NCBI GenBank assembly: GCA_041521345.1
Contig: JBGOHB010000024.1
Source of the DNA: Virgibacillus_N oceani_A
Lineage (GTDB): Bacteria > Bacillota > Bacilli > Bacillales > Amphibacillaceae
Strand: one strand, 5' to 3'
DNA: 64,000 nucleotides
Shown: positions 17,548 through 25,760 of the stretch, piece by piece
How the letters are laid out: every line of letters begins with the position of its first letter
Numbering within the stretch: the first letter of the stretch is position 1
Position numbers and translations under genes: made by a program
Notes under the pieces: generated by a model
Told to the model about the DNA's origin: nothing
The model's input: only the letters and a program-made list of their open reading frames with translations
The model's database searches: none

Positions 17548-19047
17548 TTATTTTACTCCTGTAACTTTATCATACTCACTCAAAATTTCCTTTGAAGGAG
17601 CTTTGCCTATAAGGCTAAAGATAACAATAGCCAGACTTGATAATAAAAATCCTGGAACCATTTCATATAATTCTGAACCTGTCAGTGGCCAAAGAAATAC
17701 CGTTATCCCGCCAACAAGTATACCTGCAATGGCTCCATTTCGCGACGTTTTACGCCAAAATAATGAAAATAATATTGCTGGTCCAAATGTAGCACCAAAT
17801 CCTGCCCAGGCATAACTAACCAGATCAAGCACCGAACTCGTTTCATTCCAGGCAATCACTACTGCCAGTAGCGCAATAGCCAAAACGGAAAAACGTCCGA
17901 CCCAGACCAATTCCTGATCACTCGCCTTCTTCCGGAAATATCGTCGGTAAAAATCCTCCGACAATGCACTTGAAGATACGAGCAATTGGGAATCAACCGT
18001 ACTCATAATGGCAGCGAGTACTGCTGCAAGTAGTATACCTGCAATCCAGGGATTATAAACAACCTGTACGAGCTGAATGAAAACCTGCTCGGAATCGGCA
18101 AGCGGCTGATCAAATGTTACAATTCCCAGCATACCAACAATCAATGCACCATAAAGTGGAATAACCAACCCGAGAGAAACACTGATCAACCTGGCTTTCC
18201 GCACATCCCTGTGACTTTTAATTGCCATAAAACGAGCTAAAATATGCGGCTGGCCAAAATATCCTAGTCCCCATGCCAGCGCGGAAATGATTCCAACTGC
18301 TCCAATTGCACCGGCAGATTCCCATAAAATACCGCCCGGCAGTTCATAGGAAGTATCCTGAAAGGCATTAATTAAACTTTGATCAATCGAACCTAATTGC
18401 TGAAAGAGCGGACCAAAACCGCCTATTTCTATCAAACCATATACAGCAGTAAAAAATAAAGCAGCAGACATAATAATCCCTTGAATTAAGTCCGTATAGC
18501 TTACTGCCAAAAAACCGCCAAGGAATGTGTATACCACAATAATGAGTGCGCCGACAATTAATGCAAGATGGTAATCCATCTCAAATGTTCCCTGAAACAA
18601 CTTTGCACCGGCTACAAGTCCTGATGCTGTATAAAACAGGAAAAATGCTAAAATAAATGCAGCAGAAACGACACGCAGGAGGTGGGAATTATCACGAAAC
18701 CGATTTTCGAAAAACTGTGGTAATGTAATTGAGTTATTGGAGTATTCCGTATAAACTCTTAATCGTTTGGCAACGTACTGCCAGTTAATCATCGCACCGA
18801 TCGCCAGTCCCACAGCAATCCATAAACTCCATTGTCCCAATCCTGCTGCATAGGCTGCACCAGGTAATCCGATAAGCAGCCAGCCGCTGAAATCACTTGC
18901 TGAAGCAGAAAAAGCAGTAGCCCAGCTGTTTAATTTTCGTCCGCCAAGAACATAATCCGATAATGTATGTGTCATTCGGTAGGTTATCATCCCGATGGTA
19001 AGCATTACGGCAAGGTAGACGATAAACGTAATCATTGTGGGGGTCAT
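17548..19047 (-). CDS. PutP-type sodium:solute symporter
   Basis: A 499-residue SSF symporter with 13 helices. FSASASDFSGWLLIGLPGAAY is the PutP-like helix 2 with the Na+ and substrate site Ser residues, and GYFGQPHILARFMAIKS and AAIMSTVDSQLLVSSSALSEDFYR are family signatures. It resembles proline symporters. The position between a translationally coupled 36-residue peptide and a ureohydrolase argues for a guanidino compound or amino acid as the physiological substrate; that is inference. Confidence 0.88.
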   Translation of the reverse strand: MTPTMITFIVYLAVMLTIGMITYRMTHTLSDYVLGGRKLNSWATAFSASASDFSGWLLIGLPGAAYAAGLGQWSLWIAVGLAIGAMINWQYVAKRLRVYTEYSNNSITLPQFFENRFRDNSHLLRVVSAAFILAFFLFYTASGLVAGAKLFQGTFEMDYHLALIVGALIIVVYTFLGGFLAVSYTDLIQGIIMSAALFFTAVYGLIEIGGFGPLFQQLGSIDQSLINAFQDTSYELPGGILWESAGAIGAVGIISALAWGLGYFGQPHILARFMAIKSHRDVRKARLISVSLGLVIPLYGALIVGMLGIVTFDQPLADSEQVFIQLVQVVYNPWIAGILLAAVLAAIMSTVDSQLLVSSSALSEDFYRRYFRKKASDQELVWVGRFSVLAIALLAVVIAWNETSSVLDLVSYAWAGFGATFGPAILFSLFWRKTSRNGAIAGILVGGITVFLWPLTGSELYEMVPGFLLSSLAIVIFSLIGKAPSKEILSEYDKVTGVK

Positions 19048-19154
19048 GAATCATTCCCTCTGTCTGTGAAAAAAGTGATTATTGCCCATACTATCAATAA
19101 TGGCAGTGGTACAGCAAACCAGAATAGTGTCCAGCCGTCAATGGCATATTCCAT
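19044..19154 (-). CDS. 36-residue membrane peptide coupled to the symporter
   Basis: MEYAIDGWTLFWFAVPLPLL continues IVWAIITFFTDRGNDS: one transmembrane helix with a short outer N-terminus. GGAGGAG lies 6 bases before the ATG at 19154. Its stop overlaps the symporter start (ATGA), so the two are translated together. Tiny accessory subunits are known for several SSF symporters; this one fits that role by layout and topology. Confidence 0.75.
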   Translation of the reverse strand: MEYAIDGWTLFWFAVPLPLLIVWAIITFFTDRGNDS

Positions 19155-19323
19155 TAAACTCCTCCTCCAATTTATATTTTGGACAGAACATTGCTTTTAC
19201 ATTACCCCTATTCCTCTATACCATAAATGAAAATTTAGAATTTTTTCTTTTGCAATTTAATCTGTTCGGCTTACTTATAGAAATATGAGTTTCATTGCAT
19301 GGATATGTACTAACGAGTTATTT

Positions 19324-19369
19324 GGAAAAACCCCTTCTGCACCGTCCATCGGGCAAAAGAGGTTTTTCC
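19324..19369. terminator. Terminator after namZ
   Basis: GGAAAAACC (19324-19332) pairs with GGTTTTTCC (19361-19369), with further inner pairing. It ends the minus-strand namZ transcript 9 bases after the stop. Confidence 0.7.
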
Positions 19370-19377
19370 CACTTTCA

Positions 19378-20877
19378 TTATTTCCACTGTCTATACAAAT
19401 CATCAGCATCTGCTTTCAACATTTCATAAGCATGATCTGTGACTTGATCATTTCCGTATTGCTGATCAAGCAGCAACATGAAACTTTCCATATGCCTTGC
19501 TACTTTTCCACCATCTCTATTCCCTTCAAACTGACTGACAGCAGTGAGATGCATGTTTAATGCCCGCACCGCATTTTCTGACACATCGCCGCTTGCTTCC
19601 AATGCTTCAAGTAATTCCTGAATCTCATCTACGGTAATTTTATAAAGCAGATAATCCTGGCGCAGATCCTTGAATTCCCGCAGTTCCCCTTGCCATTCCT
19701 CTACCATGGATTCCACGGAATCGCCATTTTGAATGGCTTCACGGATCCAGCCATTTCCAATCAGGTTGTCAAAAAATGAGGTTAATTCTACGTCATCCGT
19801 GTACATATCATGTAATGTTTTTACAATATGAAGCCCTGTTTCGACCGGATTATATGCTTCTTTATCCGTTACATGAATTTGAACACCGTGACTCAAGTTA
19901 CCGCTATGCTTGGAAAACATTGGTGTGAATGAAGCAGCCCTAAAATTAACACCTGGCAATTCAAGTTCATTCATAGCTCCTGCAAATTCGGTACTGTTTA
20001 TAAATGGAGCACCCAATAATTCGAACGGTTTTGTTGTACCCCTTCCTTCAGACAGGTTTGAACCTTCAATCAGCGCAGACCCAGGATAAACTAAAGCTGT
20101 ATCCAGTGTAGGCATATTTGGTGACGGCATGACAAACTCAAGGTCAGTATCATCATAATACATATCTCTTTCCCAGCCGGTCATTTCCACGACAGTCATG
20201 TCTGCATTGATTTCAAATTCTTCGTTAAAAAATAGTGCCAGCTCTCCTACTGTCATTGCATGGCGCAGCGGGATCGGATAATTCCCGACGAAAGAAGCGT
20301 ATTCCGGATCCAGTACCGGACCTTCCACATCATACCCACTTATCGGGTTAGGACGGTCCAGCACGATAAATTCAAGATCATTTTCCTGTGCTGCTTCCAT
20401 TGCATAGGCCATCGTGTAAATATACGTATAGAAACGAGCACCTACATCCTGAATATCAAATAATAGAATATCGACATCCTCCAGCATTTCCGGTGTTGGC
20501 TTTCTTGTTTCACCATATAAGCTATATACAGGCAATCCTGTAATTTCATCGATGTAATACTCTACATAATCACCTGCCTGGGCATCCCCGCGCACGCCAT
20601 GTTCCGGTCCATATAATGCTGTTAACTCCACTTCCGGGTCATTATGAAGTACGTCAACGATATGATTCAGCTCTTGGTCAACACCCGTTGGATTTGTGAT
20701 TAATCCTACTCGTTTCCCGTCCAATAAATCCATCTGCTCATCCAGCAGTATTTCCACACCAAGCTTTAGGTCATCTGCAGGTTCATCTACTGATCCTTCC
20801 TGGCCAGCCATTGTTACCATCGTCAGCGTACCCAAGACCAAAAGAAGTGAAAAAACAGCAATACTTATTTTTTTCAT
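19378..20877 (-). CDS. namZ: NamZ exo-beta-N-acetylmuramidase (DUF1343) with a C-terminal FIMAH-like domain
   Basis: A 499-residue secreted enzyme. A signal peptide (KKISIAVFSLLLVLGTLTM, residues 2-20) is followed by the DUF1343 core: GLITNPTGVD, LYGPEHGVRGDAQAG, LFDIQDVGARFYTYIYTM, VLDRPNPISG and VMPSPNMPTLDTALVYPG. NamZ of B. subtilis (YbbC) removes MurNAc from non-reducing ends of wall fragments. The last 80 residues, with LNMHLTAVSQFE and HMESFMLLLD, form an extra helical domain also present at the end of the NagZ gene upstream. The ATG at 20877 has GGAGG; an upstream in-frame extension is not needed. Last gene of the salvage block. Confidence 0.9.
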   Translation of the reverse strand: MKKISIAVFSLLLVLGTLTMVTMAGQEGSVDEPADDLKLGVEILLDEQMDLLDGKRVGLITNPTGVDQELNHIVDVLHNDPEVELTALYGPEHGVRGDAQAGDYVEYYIDEITGLPVYSLYGETRKPTPEMLEDVDILLFDIQDVGARFYTYIYTMAYAMEAAQENDLEFIVLDRPNPISGYDVEGPVLDPEYASFVGNYPIPLRHAMTVGELALFFNEEFEINADMTVVEMTGWERDMYYDDTDLEFVMPSPNMPTLDTALVYPGSALIEGSNLSEGRGTTKPFELLGAPFINSTEFAGAMNELELPGVNFRAASFTPMFSKHSGNLSHGVQIHVTDKEAYNPVETGLHIVKTLHDMYTDDVELTSFFDNLIGNGWIREAIQNGDSVESMVEEWQGELREFKDLRQDYLLYKITVDEIQELLEALEASGDVSENAVRALNMHLTAVSQFEGNRDGGKVARHMESFMLLLDQQYGNDQVTDHAYEMLKADADDLYRQWK

Positions 20878-20911
20878 ACATGATACCTCCAAATTAATAG
20901 AATAGAGAGAG

Positions 20912-21010
20912 ACAGAGGGACAGGTACCTCGTCCCATTTTAGTGTAGACCAGTAATCCCTGTCTCTAAATTCCATTTTGTAGTGGGACAGTTAATCTGTC
21001 CCTCTGTCCC
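20912..21010. repeat. GGGACAGAGGGACAG dispersed repeat, copy 2
   Basis: GACAGAGGGACAGGTACC and TCGTCCC at the left, and GGGACAGTTAATCTGTCCC plus TCTGTCCC at the right, form an extended imperfect inverted repeat between tasA and namZ. Related to the copy at 16473. Confidence 0.6.
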
Positions 21011-21017
21011 TTCTAAA

Positions 21018-21062
21018 AGCAGAGAAAGGGGAATACCTGCATCCTCGATATTCCCCTTACCC
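21018..21062 (-). terminator. Hairpin at the 3' end of tasA
   Basis: AAGGGGAATA and TATTCCCCTT arms lie about 20 bases after the tasA stop. A short T-rich stretch follows on the minus strand, so termination may be partial. Confidence 0.5.
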
Positions 21063-21079
21063 AACTGTTTTCTCTTAAT

Positions 21080-21664
21080 TTATAGCTCTTCACCATCTGT
21101 TTGTGTAGCTGTAAATGTCCACTCCAGGTTAAGTGAATCTCCCTGGAATTCGTTTTGGTCTTCACCATTGTCTACGAAGTTGAACTTAACGACTAAGTCA
21201 TGATATTCCCCGTTTGGCAACCCATCCCCAAGAATTGGATCTAACGCATGCTCACCAACTGCTTCCGGTGTCATCTCCCGTAATTCAGCAAGTGTAGTTT
21301 CAAATATAACTTCGTCCAAATGATCGACATTATATAAAAACTCTACTTGGATATGCTCGCCGAAATCCTGCGTGTTATTGTTTTCTGCATCATCCACAGT
21401 ATATTCGGTATCCAGATACACACGCTCAATATCAAGTGATCCATCGTTATGCAGTTCAAACGTACGGGTCATGGAATCACCCGGTTTCATATTGTCTACA
21501 TCAATAATGGTTGTCGGCTCTGCTGACAGATCCAAAGTTCCTGCAGCAAATGTATTTTCCGTTGTCTCCGAGTCACTGAAATAGGCAAATGTTCCTCCGC
21601 CAATTAATGAAATCCCTAAAGCTGCTGACATAATCCCCATACCTAATTGTTTTTTAATATTCAT
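21080..21664 (-). CDS. tasA: TasA/CalY-type SipW-processed fibre protein
   Basis: A 194-residue secreted protein. The signal region ends GGGTFAYFSDSETTENTFAA, the AYF-[ST]-D-[ST] sequence recognised by SipW and typical of TasA and camelysin. TLDLSAEP begins the mature fold and MKPGDSMTRTFELHNDGSL is the conserved second block. TasA assembles into extracellular matrix fibres. At 194 residues it is shorter than B. subtilis TasA (261) and nearer to CalY. The gene follows sipW by 30 bases in an operon. Confidence 0.88.
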   Translation of the reverse strand: MNIKKQLGMGIMSAALGISLIGGGTFAYFSDSETTENTFAAGTLDLSAEPTTIIDVDNMKPGDSMTRTFELHNDGSLDIERVYLDTEYTVDDAENNNTQDFGEHIQVEFLYNVDHLDEVIFETTLAELREMTPEAVGEHALDPILGDGLPNGEYHDLVVKFNFVDNGEDQNEFQGDSLNLEWTFTATQTDGEEL

Positions 21665-21694
21665 TTAAAATTTCTCCCCTCATTATTTAAAATA

Positions 21695-22264
21695 TTAATC
21701 AGAATGTATTTCCTTCTTGTCTACTAGCTGTTTTACACGTTTCATCGTACGTCCAATAGTGATTGTAGCGTATCCGATAAAGAAAATCCCCGGTACAATA
21801 AGCAGGAGTGCGGCTCCTTCTCTTGTGTTAGCAAAATTCATCACATATCCAGCATATGGAATGTTAAATCCGGTATATTTACCGACGATATTTTCAGATA
21901 AGGCCGGATTTATATCTGCTCCATCGTTTGCATCCCCTTTAGTAATGTACTCTTGCCCCGCGTTGTTCACTTCCATTACCCTGTGTGTGACCAGTATTTC
22001 TTCCTCGGTTTGAAATGTAATGACATCCCCTTCTTGAAAACGAGTCATATCACCGCCTGTCTCGATCGCAATAATAGAACCAGTTTCAAAGCTTGGTTCC
22101 ATGGAGCCGGATAACACTGTTTTAATCTGATAACCAAATAGATTTGCTTCATTTCCGGAGGCTTTCGTGATGACAACCATAAACAGGGTAACCAGCAATA
22201 CAACCAATAGCATGGACGATAGCAGATTACTCATGATTTTTAATATTTTCTTGCCTTTGCTCAT
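21695..22264 (-). CDS. sipW: SipW-type signal peptidase I
   Basis: A 189-residue ER-type signal peptidase. One N-terminal membrane anchor (residues 10-33), then VLSGSMEPSFETGSIIAIE with the catalytic Ser, VITFQTEEEILVTHRVMEV where His replaces the usual bacterial Lys (the ER-type feature of SipW), and KGDANDGADINP. A second helix (LLIVPGIFFIGYATITI) precedes a basic tail. It processes TasA and TapA precursors. It sits between the two substrate genes. Confidence 0.92.
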   Translation of the reverse strand: MSKGKKILKIMSNLLSSMLLVVLLVTLFMVVITKASGNEANLFGYQIKTVLSGSMEPSFETGSIIAIETGGDMTRFQEGDVITFQTEEEILVTHRVMEVNNAGQEYITKGDANDGADINPALSENIVGKYTGFNIPYAGYVMNFANTREGAALLLIVPGIFFIGYATITIGRTMKRVKQLVDKKEIHSD

Positions 22265-22331
22265 TTGTGATCACCCTTTTTTTGTTTAAAAACAGTGTTT
22301 GAAAGTACCGACACATTACTTGGGTTCTGCT

Positions 22332-22817
22332 TTATTCATCTTTTTCCTCGGATGCTTCGCTATCTTCATCTGTTTCTGACTCTCTTTGATTTTCCGTCTC
22401 ATTTGTTTTTGTATCTTCATCATTCTCAGCTTCTTCTACTGAAGCTTCTCCTTGATTTGCTTCTTGCTCGGCTTGTCCTTTTTCATTTTCTTCATTTTCC
22501 ATTTCAGTACCTGATGATTCATCTTTCTTATTTTTTTGTGGTTCATTTTGATCATCACGCCGTTCTGATTTGGTATTTTCATCCTCTTTTTCATGCTGAT
22601 CCTTATCTGATTCCGACGTCTCCTCAACCGCGTCTTCCTCATCAAAGTGTTCAGCTGCTTCCATCGTTCCCTGAGCCGTATTCGAATCAGTAAAATACGC
22701 TGTTGTCGGAGAATGAATCTGGTGTGTAATCAAAAACAAAAGATACATAATGGAGAGAATCTGTAATGAAATTTTCTTGTATAGTCTCGGTCTCTTTTTC
22801 TTATTGTTATATTTCAT
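22332..22817 (-). CDS. tapA: TapA/YqxM-like protein with a long acidic disordered tail
   Basis: A 161-residue protein from the ATG at 22817 (GGGAGG upstream). A basic start (MKYNNKKKRPRLYKKI) and one hydrophobic segment end in TTAYFTDSNTAQGTM, a SipW-type site like that in TasA. The remaining 110 residues are almost only Glu, Asp, Lys, Asn, Gln, Ser, Thr, with no fold visible. First gene of the tapA-sipW-tasA order, which in B. subtilis builds and anchors matrix fibres. B. subtilis TapA is longer (253) with a folded core, so this is a divergent or minimal form. Confidence 0.72.
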   Translation of the reverse strand: MKYNNKKKRPRLYKKISLQILSIMYLLFLITHQIHSPTTAYFTDSNTAQGTMEAAEHFDEEDAVEETSESDKDQHEKEDENTKSERRDDQNEPQKNKKDESSGTEMENEENEKGQAEQEANQGEASVEEAENDEDTKTNETENQRESETDEDSEASEEKDE

Positions 22818-22843
22818 TCCATCTTCCTCCCTTGAGCAGTCTG

Positions 22844-24865
22844 TTAATCTGTCCAATTTTCGATTAATCTGATGGTTCGTGTTTCCAGGTAACTGTAACC
22901 TCTGTCTGAAATGAATCCTGCATCTTTATAGTGGTCCAGCAGTAACTGAAAACTTTCCATATGACGGAGCACTTTATCCTGCTGCTCCATTTCTTCATAT
23001 TGCTGCACTGCTGTCAGATGCATGGTGAGTGTCCGGTGAGATGTATCATTTAAAATATCTCCTGCATCTGAAAGATCATCTGTCAGCGCATGAAGTCCTT
23101 CCGCAGTTAACGGCTGATTCACATAATCGATTCCATGGCCTACTTCAAAAAGTTGAGGAATCGTTACAGGCAATTTGCCAAATGGATTAATTTCTCCTGC
23201 AAGTGCATTTGCCATTGAACTGACGGAGACATCAAGATAGCTGTATGCATTCAAATAGGCATCCACTTCAGGAAAAACCATAAAATCGTACGGGTTTCGC
23301 ATTGCTGACACGATCACCGGTTTTTCTGTTCCCATCATGGCTTGTACCAATTCCTGCTGAGCAGCATTCGTATTTGCTGTATAAGTAGTAACAATAACTT
23401 TATCTGCAGCTGCTGCTTGTTCTACTGCTTCTGAAATGTCATCCGCGGTCGGACTGGTAGCTGTTGCATGACTGGCAGCTTCTATGCCTCGACTTTCCAG
23501 TTGATTTGCAATCCCGGCCGGATTAGCAAGCGATGGCCCGGTGATGAACACACTATCATTTTCATCCAGTGGCAGCACCTCGTTATCATTTTTCACCAGG
23601 GTAATACTTTTATCAGCGATCTCTTGTGCCGCATTGAGATGCTCATCAGTGCCAATATTATCTATTGCCCCAGGGTCTGTATATGGATTGTCAAAGTAGC
23701 CTTTATCCATTTTTGCCTGAAAAATACGGTAAACAGATTCGTCCACTCTATCCATGCTGATTTCTCCAGATTTCACTGCGTCGAGCATGCTGTTGTAAGC
23801 TAGTTCCACATCAGCCGGATTCAGTAAAATATCTGCTCCTGCTTTAAATGCTTCTACCGGAACTTCTTCCGGCGGGAGAACATCAGCACCTTGCATATCC
23901 AGGCTGTCTGTAATGATCAGGCCTTCAAAACCCATTTCATCCCGGAGCAGGTCAGTAAGGATAGGCTTGGAAAGTGTTGCCGGCAGCCCGGAGTCATCCA
24001 GCGCAGGTACCACAATATGTGCGGTCATAATGGAGTCAACTCCTGCATCAATAGCCGCTTCAAATGGCTTTAGATCAACTTCATACAGCTCATCTAAATC
24101 TTTTTCTATAACAGGCAATCCGTAATGAGAATCTACATCCGTATCTCCATGTCCCGGAAAATGTTTAGCTGAAGCGATTACATTTTCATTTTGCATGGCA
24201 GTAATCTGTGCAACACCAAGGCGGGAAACCATGTCAGGATCTTCTCCAAAAGAACGAACGCCAATTACCGGGTTATCCGGATTCACATTTACATCAACGG
24301 TCGGAGCAAAGTTCATATTAATGCCAAGGCTGTCCATTTCTATTCCAAGAATACTACCACTTACAGAAGCGAGTTCCTTAGAGCCTGTTGCTCCCAGTGC
24401 CATATTCCCCGGAAATACTGTTGCAGGACTAGTCGCCCTTTGAACGATCCCCCCTTCCTGGTCTGTTGAAATGAAAAGTGGGATTGTTGACTCCTCCATT
24501 GCGATTTCCTGAAGCCCATTGGAAAGTTCATTTACTTGCTGGGCATCCAGCGGTGTACCGATATTTTGCGTCCAATTAAAATAAATGACCCCGCCGACAT
24601 GAAAATTTTCTATGACTTCTTTGAAATTTTTCCCGCCGCGGTTATTTTGCAAGTTTGTGTTTTCGTAATCAGGGTCTGTTGGTGTTGTTCCATAGACATG
24701 AACAATAAACAACTGACCGATTTTCTCTTCCAGTGTCATGTTTTCCATCATTTCTTCAATTTCCTGGTAATCACCATCTACTGGTGCCTGATTTGCTGAG
24801 ATTTGGAGCGGAAACATCATGATGCAAAGAATAGACAAACCAATCACCCATCGGTTTGGCTTCAA
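22844..24865 (-). CDS. nagZ: NagZ beta-N-acetylglucosaminidase (GH3), secreted, with C-terminal FIMAH-like domain
   Basis: A 673-residue secreted GH3 enzyme. Signal peptide residues 1-25; TIM-barrel domain with STDQEGGIVQRAT, SFGEDPDMVSRLG and KHFPGHGDTDVDSHYGLP, whose Asp-Ser-His carries the acid/base dyad of NagZ; the nucleophile is in IITDSLDMQGADV. A second alpha/beta domain spans about 400-560. It releases GlcNAc from wall fragments. The last 80 residues (LTMHLTAVQQYE, HMESFQLLLDHYKDAG) repeat the extra domain of NamZ. TTG start at 24865 with GAGGAGG upstream. Its stop is 26 bases before tapA. Confidence 0.93.
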   Translation of the reverse strand: MKPNRWVIGLSILCIMMFPLQISANQAPVDGDYQEIEEMMENMTLEEKIGQLFIVHVYGTTPTDPDYENTNLQNNRGGKNFKEVIENFHVGGVIYFNWTQNIGTPLDAQQVNELSNGLQEIAMEESTIPLFISTDQEGGIVQRATSPATVFPGNMALGATGSKELASVSGSILGIEMDSLGINMNFAPTVDVNVNPDNPVIGVRSFGEDPDMVSRLGVAQITAMQNENVIASAKHFPGHGDTDVDSHYGLPVIEKDLDELYEVDLKPFEAAIDAGVDSIMTAHIVVPALDDSGLPATLSKPILTDLLRDEMGFEGLIITDSLDMQGADVLPPEEVPVEAFKAGADILLNPADVELAYNSMLDAVKSGEISMDRVDESVYRIFQAKMDKGYFDNPYTDPGAIDNIGTDEHLNAAQEIADKSITLVKNDNEVLPLDENDSVFITGPSLANPAGIANQLESRGIEAASHATATSPTADDISEAVEQAAAADKVIVTTYTANTNAAQQELVQAMMGTEKPVIVSAMRNPYDFMVFPEVDAYLNAYSYLDVSVSSMANALAGEINPFGKLPVTIPQLFEVGHGIDYVNQPLTAEGLHALTDDLSDAGDILNDTSHRTLTMHLTAVQQYEEMEQQDKVLRHMESFQLLLDHYKDAGFISDRGYSYLETRTIRLIENWTD

Positions 24866-24926
24866 TGATATTCCTCCTCAATTATTTGGCATAAATAACA
24901 TAGCTGTTGTTCCCGACCTACATAAT

Positions 24927-24940
24927 TAAAGCGCTTACTT
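24927..24940. promoter_or_regulatory. Possible cre (CcpA) site upstream of nagZ
   Basis: TAAAGCGCTTACTT has the AAGCGCTT core of a catabolite-responsive element, with deviations at one flank. It lies 62 bases before the nagZ start. Confidence 0.4.
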
Positions 24941-25760
24941 TCGTGTTTCTATAGACCTGTTTTACAGCTTGTACGATGGTACGATGAGCCTTATAAAAAT
25001 ACACTTTTCTTGCAACACCGGGACGGTTCTCTTGTTGCAAAATTACTTTAATTGACATATATTATGTTCATACTCCCAGTGTTTAATGTGTATTAAAGTG
25101 GACCTCGTATAATCACCTGCCTCTCTATCTTATTTTTAATGCCAATGATGTCTATTGTCTTTTATGTAATCTATTAAATATGACATTAACAGATACTTTA
25201 TAAAATTTCTAGACATATTTTTAAATTTTTCTAAAAATAATGACAAAGAACTATATCAAAAAATAGCAAATTAGGATGAAAGAAATAGCGAAAACAAAAA
25301 TGAAGGAAAATATACCTAAGCCAAAAGGGCCACATCCCGGTGGGCGTTCTTTTGTTGAAGTGGAGAATGTGAATGGGTGTGCACATGCAAATGCACCATA
25401 ATGTAAAATTTATCTTATGGCCCGATTCCCCAATTTTACTAATCGTGTTGCCAAATATACTTCCTGAAAGTTTATCTCTTCTTCACTGGTCATCTATTAC
25501 TAAACCAACATTAAACCAGGTCTAAAAGTATGGAACAAACAATAAAAACCAAACTTTATCATTTACCCACCCCGTAAAACAGGTATAACAGATAAACAGG
25601 ATGTGACAGTTCTAATTCCTTTTCATCATTTCAACTGATTATAAATACCTATAAATTCCCGTAAACGACAAAATCCTGCGAAGAAAATATTTCTCCACAG
25701 GAATCTTAAATAATTCTTCAATCTAAAATGCAAAATGAAACAAAAAACCGTCCCGCTGTT
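24941..25760. other. Long AT-rich gap between nagZ and the ABC permease
   Basis: About 820 bases with no gene of convincing length. It holds scattered AT-rich DNA, one short plus-strand frame at 25276-25401 and no clear terminator. The nagZ promoter should lie near the right of the cre-like site. Confidence 0.5.
25276..25401 (+). CDS. Possible 41-residue peptide, uncertain
   Basis: An in-frame ATG at 25276 or 25300 gives a peptide with KPKGPHPGGRSFVEVENVNG near the end and one Cys. It is less AT-biased than its surroundings, but no good ribosome binding site is seen. It is opposite in strand to the salvage genes. It could be a true small gene or chance. Confidence 0.25.
   Translation: MKEIAKTKMKENIPKPKGPHPGGRSFVEVENVNGCAHANAP

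Noticed and set aside
22295..22693. A 132-residue plus-strand frame rich in Leu/His/Phe
   Set aside because: It is the antisense of the acidic Glu/Asp-rich tail of the TapA-like gene.
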